From the NCBI RefSeq assembly GCF_000344685.1, contig NW_006920414.1, forward strand, positions 891,262-955,261: a DNA stretch of 64,000 nucleotides, given 5' to 3'. Below are positions 51,423 to 60,632 of this stretch, one piece after another. Within the stretch, counting starts at the first letter, position 1; each line of letters begins with the position of its first letter. This DNA is from Gloeophyllum trabeum ATCC 11539. Taxonomy: Eukaryota > Basidiomycota > Agaricomycetes > Gloeophyllales > Gloeophyllaceae. The notes under the pieces are model-generated. The model was not told the origin of the DNA. It was given only the letters and a program-made list of their open reading frames with translations, and searched no databases. The position numbers and the translations under genes are program-made.

Positions 51423-51438
51423 CCTCCCCCTGACTGAA
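51423..51438 (-). promoter_or_regulatory. Polypurine tract of the gypsy element, copy adjacent to 3' LTR
   Basis: On minus, TTCAGTCAGGGGGAGG runs directly into TGATAAGCC, the LTR start. This is the expected position and composition of the plus-strand primer site of an LTR retrotransposon. Confidence 0.75.
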
Positions 51439-52355
51439 ATCCAGACTGTCCTCAGTCTCCGCGTTGTGACCTGTAGATAGAAAGGACCCCCCATCATCCT
51501 CGGAGTTCATTATCCACTACCATGTCTGTCCACTCGACTCAGCCCTTTACTGCTGCCCACTTGACGAATGCCTTCAAGGGGTTGGCCACTTGTCACGCCA
51601 ATGGCGAGTCCGTGGAGGGCCTTGTTATCAAGGTGGAGACATATATGGTACGTCCAGTCCTAAATTGCTTGGAGTGAATAGATCTGACCGTCTTATTTCA
51701 GCTGCATTTCATTGAGCAGAGCAGCGACATGGTCTCCGCCCATATGAGTGCGGTGCTGCTCGCAAAGGTCCATCTTCCTTGACGAAGGACATTGTATGCA
51801 TGTTTTTTGGTTCGATCTGACCTTCCCTACGGCCCCAGCTACCGTCACGACGACTCCCGTGGCCACCTCAGGTCCAGCAATAACTCTGGCTCTGGGTCGG
51901 ACTTGCAGGGCCTCCAAGCGAGCGCACAAGGAGGCTGTATCGGCTGAGAAGGCTGTGGAGGATGACACCCAGCCCAAGCCTTGTGGGTGCAGCTGCCCCA
52001 AGGGTATGACCAAGGTGCAGTATGTGGAGGCGCAAACAGCAGTAAGTATGTTCCTCATACGATCACTGGTATGACACCAGAGCTAAATAAGCCATAGTGC
52101 CGGGGTTGTATGGAGCGAAAGATCCAGTGCCATGTGCCGATTTCAGGACAGGTAGAGGTGTGCCAGGAGTGCGCGCAGAAGAAAACTTGGTGCAGCTTTG
52201 CCGATGGGAGGGGGTTGCAGGCTGAGAGTAGTGAGGAGGTGGAAGAGGTGAATGAGGTGGTGGTTGGGCGACAGCAGTTGAGCCCTAAAAAGCCCTGACT
52301 GATAATGGAGGACATAACTAGTAAGTGTTGATGGCTTAATTCCTCCAGAGCATCG

Positions 52356-52685
52356 TGTTGAACTAGGCGCTGACTTAGCTGCCAGGTTCTACAATGTACC
52401 AGAACATACCGGAACTCTCTGGAACATTCTGGTATATTCCACCATTGTACAAGGGCACGGAGCTCATGTGGGCCAGTTGCATCATAGGTGGAGCTCAGTA
52501 GGATTAGGGATATTCCATGTAGCTTAGTCAGCCTATGGGCCACAGTGTATATAAACCCTGCAGCTCTGCTGCCTAATGACCAGAGTCATTCATATGAGCT
52601 TTACCAGTAGTGTTAGCATCCAACCAATACAGGTGACTTGTGTAGGGTGCACTGTGCGTGCTGCTGCCTCCATAACTCTTCATCA
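52356..52685 (+). repeat. Copia 5' LTR
   Basis: 330 bp. Contains the promoter motif TATATAAACCC near 52550 and ends CTCTTCATCA immediately before the primer-binding site. Confidence 0.9.
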
Positions 52686-52697
52686 GGTTATGAGCCC
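52686..52697 (+). promoter_or_regulatory. Copia primer-binding site, complementary to initiator-tRNA anticodon arm
   Basis: GGTTATGAGCCC abuts the 5' LTR with no gap. Its reverse complement GGGCTCATAACC contains the CAT anticodon in a stem-loop context like eukaryotic initiator methionine tRNA. This is the priming mode known for Drosophila copia and yeast Ty5, where an internal tRNA fragment rather than the 3' end is used. Confidence 0.7.
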
Positions 52698-52978
52698 AAA
52701 TAGGCAGCTTGCGTCTGCGCGGTAACTTGCTGCAGCGCATTGTGCCTTGCTCACCTGTGCATCACCCTATGCGCCCTCACAGGCTGCAGTGTGGCTTGAT
52801 GCGTGATTATCGCCATAGGCACTGTTAACAGCAGCCATCAGGCTTGATGATCAATCCTGGGGTAACTCCCTAATGGAGCCAAGAGCATGGAGCAGTGCAC
52901 CCTTATTGGGCTGCATAGCTTTGCTGATACTGGTGAGATCTCAATACAGATTTCAGATCTCTCAATCACTCCTCAACA

Positions 52979-54130
52979 ATGTCGAACAATCTGATCACCT
53001 CTGTCCCCGTCCTCGATGGCTTGAACTGGCCACTCTGGTCTCAACAGATGAAGGCGTACCTAATGTCCCAAGGTCTTTGGGGACACTGTGATGGTACGAT
53101 TACTATGCCTGACACCATTGTACCCACCTACAAGGATGGAAGCACCAGTCAAGATACCTCTGCACAAGAGGCCTGGAGACTGAATGATACCAAGGCTATC
53201 GGTACTATTCGTCTTCGAAGCTCCCCTGCAGTTGCCACCCTTATTCAAAGCAAGACAATGGCTAAAGAAACTTGGGATGAGCTCAACTTCACATATGGTA
53301 TCTCATCTCTTGCCTCCATCTATAATGAACTGCGTGGGGTGTTAACTACTAAGATCCCGGCCGATCAACATCCTGCTCCCGCCTTCGCCAAGATCACCAG
53401 ACACTTTAATGCTTTGGCTTCTGAGAACCAGACTGTCCCTAACTGTCACCAGGGACTGATCTGTCTCAATGCGCTCCCCCCTCAGTATGACTCCCTCATT
53501 CAAGTCTTAGTGCAGGGATCAACATCGACGATGGACATTGACAAAGTCGGAGGCTGTTGTCACTGCCTGGGAGCAATCCCAGAACAAGAAGACAACACAT
53601 CTAGGTGCACACAAGATCTCAGCAGTGAAGCGTAAGCCAGGTGATCCCTCCTTCTCCTCGCAGCAGCAGCAGCGCCCTCAGGGCAGCAGGAGCAATGCGC
53701 GAGATGGGAAGAAGTGCCCTTATCGCGGCAAGGGTGCAGGCAAGAAGTGTCAAGGGCAAAACCATGATCACCACCATGCCCATGACATCTTGATCGCCAC
53801 AGTAAAAGAGCAAGGTCTGTTCCACCCGCCTCCTTTGGTGGAAACCAGTCACTACAACAACAAGCATATCAAGAAAGCCTTCAAGCTTGCGTGGGACCTC
53901 AACATAAGTCCCACCGGAGAAGATATCAAGGTCTTGGACGCTCTTGTCAGGCAAGTCGACCCAGACCCGGATGTCGACATGGAGGACGCCGACTCTGTCA
54001 CCTCCAGCCGCGTGTCCAAGCGTGCTCGCTTCGAAGGAGTCGCTCGTGCGGATGATGCTGCGGACAGCAACAACCAGTCTATGTCTACCTGCCCAAGGAA
54101 ACCAGACCCAATAAGTTATCACCTAAAGCT
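52979..54130 (+). pseudogene. Copia gag, frame-broken
   Basis: Starts MSNNLITSVPVLDGLNWPLW and continues with a gag/UBN2-type domain (WDELNFTYGISSLASIYNEL, LPPQYDSLIQVLVQG). The frame breaks near 53540 and continues in another frame as VTAWEQSQNKK to SSRVSKRARFEGVARADD. No intact CCHC knuckle is visible. Near 54085 it joins directly to text belonging to the region after the integrase core (LPKETRPNK...), showing a deletion of protease and integrase. Confidence 0.75.
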
Positions 54131-54136
54131 GAGCTG

Positions 54137-55603
54137 ATGACTTACATTGGTGTCACTGATGGCGGCCATGGCTTCAAGTTCATGCGCGCCAATAATAGTA
54201 TAGTCACTCAGCCTACCACACTGTTTGATGAAACTATGTTTCCTAAATGCCCTAATACAAAGCGACAGGCAAGCACTAGGCTGCAAAGTGCACCTAAACC
54301 AGCTGACAGTCAACCAGAAAATTCTGATGATGACTGGATCAACCATGATGATGAGCCAGACTCACGTCCTCCTCCTAAATCCCAAAAGGGGCCAGGCCAG
54401 GATCGTGACGATGAACCTGTGCAGCCTGAGGTGCGAGAGCCTGAGAATCCGCCTTCTCCACCTCCACAAGATGAGCTGCAGCGACCGGTGAGAGAAAGGA
54501 GACCAGTAACTTGCCCAGGTAATATCTACGGTGAATTGCAGAATCCTGTAGAAACCTATCGCGAGATTGAGTCAGATAAGAAGTGGAAGGATTTAGTTGG
54601 CAAAAAACCTAAGACATCTCGCATACCTCGCCAGTCTAAGCAGAAGCAACAGGTTCCCGGACCTAGCTCCGCCCCTCTACCTTGCAACCCTCCTGCTCAA
54701 TCTCTGGGTGCTTTGCATGAGCCAGTCGCTCCTGAAGCCTCTGACCAGCAGTCTGAACAAGACACGGATGAGTTACTTCTGGCACAGCTATGTCGGGAAG
54801 GGGGAGTACCATTGATTAATTACCTGCTTCTGAAGGCTATTTCGCCTGAGGCAGATGATCCAGACATGTCCAATGTCAGAGAATGGATGTACCACGATAT
54901 CCTCTGCTTACCACCAGAGAAGCAGAAGGAATGGAGAGCTGCTTGCCACGAAGAATTGGATGCACTTTGTCAGCACAGAGTCTTCGACTTGGTTGACCGC
55001 CCTGAAGGGCGTAAAGTCATAAAATGTCGCTGGGTATTTGACATCAAATCAGATGGATGTCGCAAAGCGAGATTAGTCACTAAAGGCTTCTTGCAGGTTG
55101 AAGGTATCAACTTCGACCAAAAATTCTCACCAGTTGTGCACTTTGAGACAGTGCACCTTATGCTCGCGCTAGCAGCGCTTGAGGATTGGCACATCTCTGG
55201 ACTCGATGTGTGCAATGCCTATCTTTATGGCAAACTGGATGAAGAACTATATATGGAACAACCTGAAGGCTTCACCGTAAAAGGCCAGGAGCACAAGGTT
55301 TGTAGACTGCGCCATGCACTCTACGGACTTAAGCAAGCAGGGCTTGCCTGGTGGCACACACTTGCTGAGTCTTTAGAGAAATTAGGCTGCAAATGTCTAA
55401 CTACCGATGCTGGCATCTTCTTATTCAAGGAGAAGGATGGCCACATGGTAATCATTGTCGTCTATGTTGACGATGCCTTGTTCTTTGGCAAGGACAAGTC
55501 TCTTGTGACAGATGTTAAGTCACGTTTCATGAAGAAGTGGGAATGCAGGGACCTTGGCGATGTCAAGGAATTCCTACGCATGTGCATTACAAGGCAAGGC
55601 TGA
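54137..55603 (+). pseudogene. Copia pol fragment: post-integrase linker and reverse transcriptase
   Basis: Encodes about 488 residues: MTYIGVTDGGHGFKF, a Pro/acidic linker, then the RVT_2 reverse transcriptase domain with WRAACHEELDALCQHRVFDLV, KCRWVFDIKSDG, RLVTKGFLQVEG, DVCNAYLYGKLDEELYMEQPEGF and the active-site YVDD in IIVVYVDDALFFG. It stops at 55601 at RMCITRQG, where intact elements continue into the next domain. The RT domain itself shows no lost active-site residue. Confidence 0.85.
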
Positions 55604-56400
55604 GAAATTCAGTTTGATCAGATTGCCTACCTTGATAAATTGCTGTAGCGTTGTGGCATGCAGAATGCAAAATCTGCGCCAACTCCTCTCCCTGCAGGCT
55701 ATTGACCTGAGCTTCATAATGGCCTGGTCAATCCTACTCTTTGTAGCTGGTTCCAAACCGTGATTGGTTTCTTGCTTTACATTATGCTTGGAACTCGACC
55801 AGATATCAGCTATGCAGTGACCAAGTTAGCGCAATTTGCTGCTAATCCATTGCAAGCCCATTTAGATAAAGTGCTGTATATCTGCTGCTATCTAATCGGG
55901 ACTTGTAATTACACACTAGCTTTTGATGGTGCTAGTGGACTTGGTATTACTGCGTGCACTGATTCGGACTGGGCATCAGATCCCAGTACCAGGAAGTCCC
56001 AAACTGGTTACTTCCTTAAATTAGCCAATGGCATATTCAGTTGGCAGTCTAGAGCACAGAAAACTGTCGCACTATCCTCCACTGAAGCCGAGTACATGGC
56101 GCTCAGTGATTGTAGCCGCCAATGTGTATGGGTTAGACAACTCTTTGATGAGTTAGGCTACCAACCCAGCCCCATTCCTATTTGCAGTGACAACCAAGGA
56201 TCTATATTCCTTGCATCTAATCCAGTCACTGAGCGAAATTCTAAACATATTGACATTTGCTATCATTGCATCAGGGAAGTTGTCATGCAGAAGAAAGTTG
56301 AAGTATTCTACATAACCCTGCAGACATGTTCACTAAAAACTTAGGGCATGTCAAGTTCCTGCGCTTCAGAGTGCAACTTGGACTTAGGTTCTACAAGTAA
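55604..56400 (+). pseudogene. Copia RNase H region, frame-broken
   Basis: After two stops the sequence resumes as LLYIMLGTRPDISYAVTKLAQF and then RNase H: CTDSDWASDPSTRKSQTGYF, SSTEAEYMALSDCSRQCVW, CSDNQGSIFLASNPVTERNSKHIDI. The end shifts frame again before the polypurine tract at about 56449. Decayed copy. Confidence 0.85.
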
Positions 56401-56457
56401 TCTAAGTCAGCCCAATGCTTGCGTGCGCAATTATTCATGGCACTGAGCGAGGGGGAG

Positions 56458-56787
56458 TGTTGAACTAGGCACTGACTTAGCTGCCAGGTTCTACAATGTA
56501 CCAGAACGTACCAGAACTCTCTGGAACATTGTGGTATATTCCACCATTGTACATGGGCACGGAGCTCATGTGGGTCAGTGACATCATAGGTGGAGCTCAG
56601 TAGGATTAGGGATATTCTGCGTAGCTTAGTCAGCCTATGGGCCACAGTGTATATAAGCCCTGCAGCTCTGCTGCCTAATGACAAGGGTCGTTCATACGAG
56701 CTTTACCAGTAGCGTTAGCATCCAACCAATATAGGTGAGTTGTGTAGGGTGCACTGTGCGTGCTGCTGCCTCCATATCTCTTCATCA
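56458..56787 (+). repeat. Copia 3' LTR
   Basis: 330 bp, matching the left LTR throughout, preceded by GAGCGAGGGGGAG. It is followed by CGTCG and then the rest of the host intron, ending ATTATTCCAG. Confidence 0.9.
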
Positions 56788-57261
56788 CGTCGATACTGAA
56801 TTATTCCAGAAATTGAGGTGCCTCCGCCTGGTTGCAAGGGGAAGGGCAAGGCCACAGTGCAGGAGGCCAGACCTGCCCCGGAGCCTTCTTCTGTACACCC
56901 TCCTAATCCTCTGTCTGCAGTTCCCAGTCCGGTCACTCCCCTTCTGAACTTCGGGTCAGAGGTGCACTCGGTCCCCCCTTCTCAAATGCCTAGCTCTGAT
57001 CTTTCCCTCGTTTCTCCTTTCCTTCATAGCAATTTGTCTGTGGTGCAGATTGCCCGGCTCTTTCAAGCCATTGTGGAGCTGCGCGAGCAGTCCCTCGTGG
57101 CTGGGGAGAATACTCTGAGACTGCGGGGAGAAAATGTGGAGCTGCGGCATAATTTGGAGGATATGTGGAGACAGTATGACAGGACTCAACAGGACTTGCG
57201 AGATGTGGTTGAGGAGATACAAGTGGATCTCCACTTGTTCCGCGGGGACACGGGAAGGTAG

Positions 57262-57874
57262 GGATGGACTTGGAGTGCCTCCGCGCCCATTCTCTGCCTT
57301 CTCTCAAGGACCTAAAGCAGCAGTTGCTGAACCTAGACCTCCGCCTTGAGCCCCTGGAGTACACTATGCGGCGCGCTACTGTCGAGGGGAGGCGACAGGA
57401 CGAGGGTACTACCAATGCTGAGCAAGGGTGGAGTGTCTAGATCCGCTGCTGGCCCTTCCGCCTAAGCTAAGCCTGTCTTTGTTATCTTGCTCTGCCTTGT
57501 TCATGCTCTCCTTGCCCATCGTTCTTGTACTTGTATTTTGCTCTGAATATGTTGTCTTGGTCTGGTCTGCTTTATTCTGTAACAAATGTTTGCCTGTCCA
57601 TAAATGAATTAACTGAATGAGAGGATGAATAGTGATATTGGAATAAAATGTTATAGGAATATTGGAACTCTAGAGGAGTTTCGGAGTAAGGGATAAAGCA
57701 AAAAATATAAATGATAACATAGCTTGGCAATCATATGAGGGAGTGTGGGGTGATTTGCATGTATCCTGAAAGCAAAACAGAAAAAAAAGAATAACATAGT
57801 TAGGGAGCAGGGTAAAATGGAGAGAATAAACAAAACCCACGAAAATCTTCTGGGTATATGGGGACCGTTGCTTC
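57262..57874. other. Spacer between antisense gene and gypsy pol end
   Basis: No coding potential recognised. AT-rich from 57500 onward. It would be the 3' region of the antisense gene and, on minus, sequence just past the pol-end polypurine block. Confidence 0.45.
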
Positions 57875-57890
57875 CCTCCCCCTGACTGAA
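57875..57890 (-). promoter_or_regulatory. Second copy of the gypsy polypurine-tract block
   Basis: On minus, TTCAGTCAGGGGGAGG, identical to the tract at 51423-51438. The upstream GAGGACAGT is also shared, but no LTR follows here. The two copies bracket the antisense gene. Confidence 0.7.
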
Positions 57891-58709
57891 ACATGAACTG
57901 TCCTCAGTTCCTCTTGTACTCCATCACGGCACTTCCTCACCTCCAGGATCTTCTTCATCTTCATCATCACCATGGTCATCTTCCATCCTGCGTACTTGAT
58001 CCTCACCAATGTCTGTAAAATCTGCTGGGAGCGTAATAGATTTTCTTGCAAGGTAGGGGATAACGCGGAACGCGGCAAAGGGTCAATCAAATAGCGTACC
58101 ATCGAGTTCAGCAAGGATATAAGCTCCACCATGGTTCCAGGACACCGTAATGAGTGGACCGAGGTACCTGGGTCGCATTTTACGGTTGAGGGATTTTTCG
58201 ATTTTGGTATTGCAGACCAGGACCAAATTGCCTTGCTTAATATTAAAATCACGGATAGTGGCTGCATGATTACTTTCGAAGTGTTTCGCTGCTTCCATAT
58301 GATGTTGGAGGACTTGAGAATGGAGGTACTCGACTTGTGCACCGCGTTTCTGCAGGGCTATCGCTTGGTGGACAATAAGGTCTTTGCTGGAGAGAATTGC
58401 TGTCGGAGGAGGCTGTAAGTAGGTCACTTCAATGATATCAAGGGGAATGAGCGGGTGGGAACCAGTGACTGCGAAGTAGGGTAAACAGCCCATGCGACGT
58501 CTGATGGTTATTCGCTCGGACCAAATTACGGAGTGAAATACCTGTGACCAGCGAGCAGCGTCACCATCTGCGGCTTTGTAAAGCGCCTGCCTAAAATCAA
58601 AGTGGGGTCGCTCTACCACACCATTCGCCTGTGAATTATAATCGCTGATATGAATATGGTGGATATGGTAGCGCTTCTCCAGGCATTCAAGTGCATTGAG
58701 GAAGGGCTG
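57891..58709 (-). pseudogene. Ty3/gypsy integrase, C-terminal part
   Basis: On minus it reads FLNALECLEKRYHIHHIHIS, YNSQANGVVERPHFDFRQAL (catalytic Glu in VVERPH), WSERITIRRRMGCLPYFAVTG and DIIEVTYLQPPPTAILS. It continues as ATIRDFNIKQGNLVLVCNT and MRPRYLGPLITVSWNHGGAY. This is the integrase core end and the GPY/F-type module of fungal gypsy elements. It is cut at 58709 by the short solo LTR and continues on the other side. Confidence 0.87.
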
Positions 58710-58907
58710 TGTTAGCAGTAGGCAGAGAACAGGGAAGCATAAGATGGGTGGCCATAAGCACACCAGACCCAGACACATACACAAACCGAAGGCAAGGTCA
58801 ATTGCACAGACTAAGGAACAAAGGAAATACAGTGGCTCAGTATATAGTCAAGCTGTTTGTACCTATTTGTCCCAGTGGCTCTGCTCCAATACAACCAAAA
58901 ACTAATA
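58710..58907 (-). mobile_element. Solo LTR, short family, copy 2, inside gypsy integrase
   Basis: 198 bp, in minus orientation: plus reads TGTTAGCAGTAGGCAG to ACCAAAAACTAATA. It has a perfect 5-bp target duplication GGCTG at 58705-58709 and 58908-58912. Removing it and one duplication rejoins the integrase text DNGQP and FLNALE. Confidence 0.92.
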
Positions 58908-59130
58908 GGCTGGCCATTATCTGTGATGATTTCACAGAGTCTACCTCATCCACAGAGTAAGTCCTCATAAATCCAGTCCCGATTGACTGACTGTTTCCAG
59001 CATGGAGCTTCTTTGCCTCTGGATAAAATGTGAGGACACACTGTGCTTGAACGATATAGCCAAAGCCTCCAGATTTGGGAAGATGCATGGTATCGATATG
59101 AACTTGGGAGAATAAGGGAGCGGGGGCCGC
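58908..59130 (-). pseudogene. Ty3/gypsy integrase core, middle part
   Basis: On minus it reads VHIDTMHLPKSGGFGYIVQ (first catalytic Asp), then VLTFYPEAKKLHAGNSQSIG, WIYEDLLCG in a shifted frame, and IITDNGQP (second catalytic Asp). It is bounded on the right by the gypsy solo LTR and on the left by the short solo LTR. At least one frame shift lies between KLHAGNSQSIG and the DNG motif. Confidence 0.85.
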
Positions 59131-60475
59131 TGATAAGCCTCAGGATCGTCTGACCCCCGAAAACGAGACTCAGCACATCGTACAAGCCCCCTGGAGCTTA
59201 TTCGACATAGCGCTCACACGCCTCTAGGCTTCTATGGGCTCTAAAAGAATTTTTCTATTTAGCTCCGGACTTCCTAACATCCTTGAGGCGTACACGGACC
59301 CATTCCACGATTTATCTCCACGAACAGGAGCTCCGGAGCGACTTAACCAATGCGACTTCTAGATGAATTAGCTCCGGGGCCCGCGGACGCTTCTATTGAG
59401 GGGCATCGTCCTCATGCCCAACCTCCATCACTCACTCCCTCTCGTTTCCATCAAACTACCGAAGGTGCGGACGCATATGAGTCACCATGAGGCCAGCATC
59501 AGTCAGCAAGCAGCCGGTGTTAGGATTGGATTGTATCGGACGCTTTCAGCAGCCACAATTGCCAAATAGGTACAAACAGTCTCGCATTTTTGGTAATTGT
59601 TCTACTGGATGTACTTTTCCTTAGTCCGTTGCTCTATACTAGCCTCCGGTTTGTGTCTGTGTCCGTGTCTGAGTCTCTGGGCATGTTTAGTGTCCTTCTG
59701 GTCTATCCCTGCCACGTCTAATAGCCGGAGGTAATTAGCACGTGACCGGTACATCGCGCGGAGTGATGGGACCGCTTAGGGCAGGTGGCGGAGCGTCGAG
59801 GCGACCTCTAGGGCCTGGGACAAGCAAGTGGGAGTGCAAGAGAGTCACATGGTGTATGGTATAACGGTGGCAAGTGCTGAGCAATCCTGTGGGTAGCGTC
59901 GTTTATTTGTTATTTATCTCCAGACGGTTGCAAAGCCATTCCTGTAGTATAAATTGTACAAAGTAGCATACAGAAAAACAAGTTTTGCACTTCACCATCT
60001 CAGAGAATTAGCATTACGATCTCAGTGACCCTCGAAGTTCGAAAGCATCAAACTTAGCGAATTATAACCAATCCTAGCTTTGCCGATAGGCCTGACTCAT
60101 CAAGTGATTTATCTCCACCGTCAGTTTAATTATCTCCGGTGCGTTCTACATAGCAAAATAAAATTAACCAAGTCTCTCTAGCAATTTCTACCCTGTGAGC
60201 ACAATCCTATGACAGGTGTCGTTGCTTGCAACTTTGATTGCGACTCTTCGGAAATAAATACTCTGGAGTGTCAACTAGCATTTGTTTTTAGGCGTCAAAG
60301 TATTTGTTTTATTTTTCTAGGTCTTCCTACGGACTACCCTACGACATCTTACTCCTCCTTTCCCCCTCGAACTATTAAATACCCCTCAGTTGTCCCGGAC
60401 CGCCTTCACCCATATCACAGGGTTTAGGTTTATTTCTTTTGGTCCTTGGTGATTGTTGTGTGTCAGTGCATATCA
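59131..60475 (+). mobile_element. Gypsy-family solo LTR (1345 bp) inserted in gypsy integrase
   Basis: Begins TGATAAGCCTCAGG and ends GTGCATATCA, flanked by a 4-bp duplication CCGC (59127-59130 and 60476-60479). It is the same family as the LTR at 50294-51422 but on the opposite strand. It splits the gypsy integrase between the zinc-binding domain (60480-60630) and the catalytic core. It itself contains the short solo LTR at 59518-59723. Confidence 0.88.
59518..59723 (+). mobile_element. Solo LTR, short family, copy 3, nested in the gypsy solo LTR
   Basis: 206 bp from TGTTAGGATTGG to CGTCTAATA, with a perfect 5-bp duplication GCCGG at 59513-59517 and 59724-59728. The other gypsy LTR copy has the uninterrupted sequence here (minus near 51040: AGCAAGCAGCCAGAGTTAAT), confirming a secondary insertion. 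Confidence 0.92.
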
Positions 60476-60479
60476 CCGC

Positions 60480-60632
60480 AGCGATCGGAGGGATGAGAAC
60501 TTGCTGCATTTGACGTGTCTGGCAAATATGACATGTCTTAACATACCAGGCAATGTCCTTGACAGCAGAGGGCCACCAGAGAGTCGTGGGCACAAGATTT
60601 GTTAACAAATAGCCAGTATTACCATGCCAGGC
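60480..60632 (-). pseudogene. Ty3/gypsy integrase zinc-binding (H2C2) domain fragment
   Basis: On minus it reads HGNTGYLLTNL, LWWPSAVKDIAWYVKTCHIC and QTRQMQQVLIPPIAA, the HHCC domain that precedes the integrase core. No reverse transcriptase or gag lies to the right, where a tandem repeat begins, so the element is 5'-truncated here. Confidence 0.85.

Larger units (their letters stand above)
52356..56787 (+). mobile_element. Ty1/copia retrotransposon, deletion derivative
   Basis: Two 330-bp LTRs (52356-52685 and 56458-56787) begin TGTTGAACTAGG and end CTCTTCATCA. I count about 20 differences between them by eye, so the insertion is not recent. Flanking 5-mers are CATCG and CGTCG, a target duplication with one change. 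A primer site follows the left LTR directly, and a GAGGGGGAG polypurine tract precedes the right one. The body has gag, reverse transcriptase and RNase H, but protease and most of the integrase are missing, with further stops and frame breaks in pol. It sits in an intron of the 51522-57261 gene, on the same strand. Confidence 0.92.
51522..57261 (+). pseudogene. Decayed Zn2Cys6/coiled-coil gene antisense to gypsy pol, interrupted by copia
   Basis: An intron-containing gene. The first exon starts MSVHSTQPFTAAHLTNAFKG at 51522, and GT..AG introns follow at about 51649 and 52040. Then comes a Cys-rich module: PCGCSCPKG, and after the intron, from 52098, CRGCMERKIQC, ten residues, CQECAQKKTWC. That is C-x2-C-x6-C-x10-C-x2-C-x6-C, the spacing of a fungal Zn2Cys6 cluster. 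After an acidic stretch the frame has a TGA near 52296 and enters an intron at about 52321 that now contains a full copia element (52356-56787). The downstream exon (from about 56812) is Pro-rich, then a heptad-patterned coiled coil (VELREQSLVAGENTLRLRGE onward). A reading-frame break between 51770 and 51830 plus the stop show it is decayed. Function unknown; such Cys-rich coiled-coil proteins may be retroelement-associated (inference). Confidence 0.6.
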
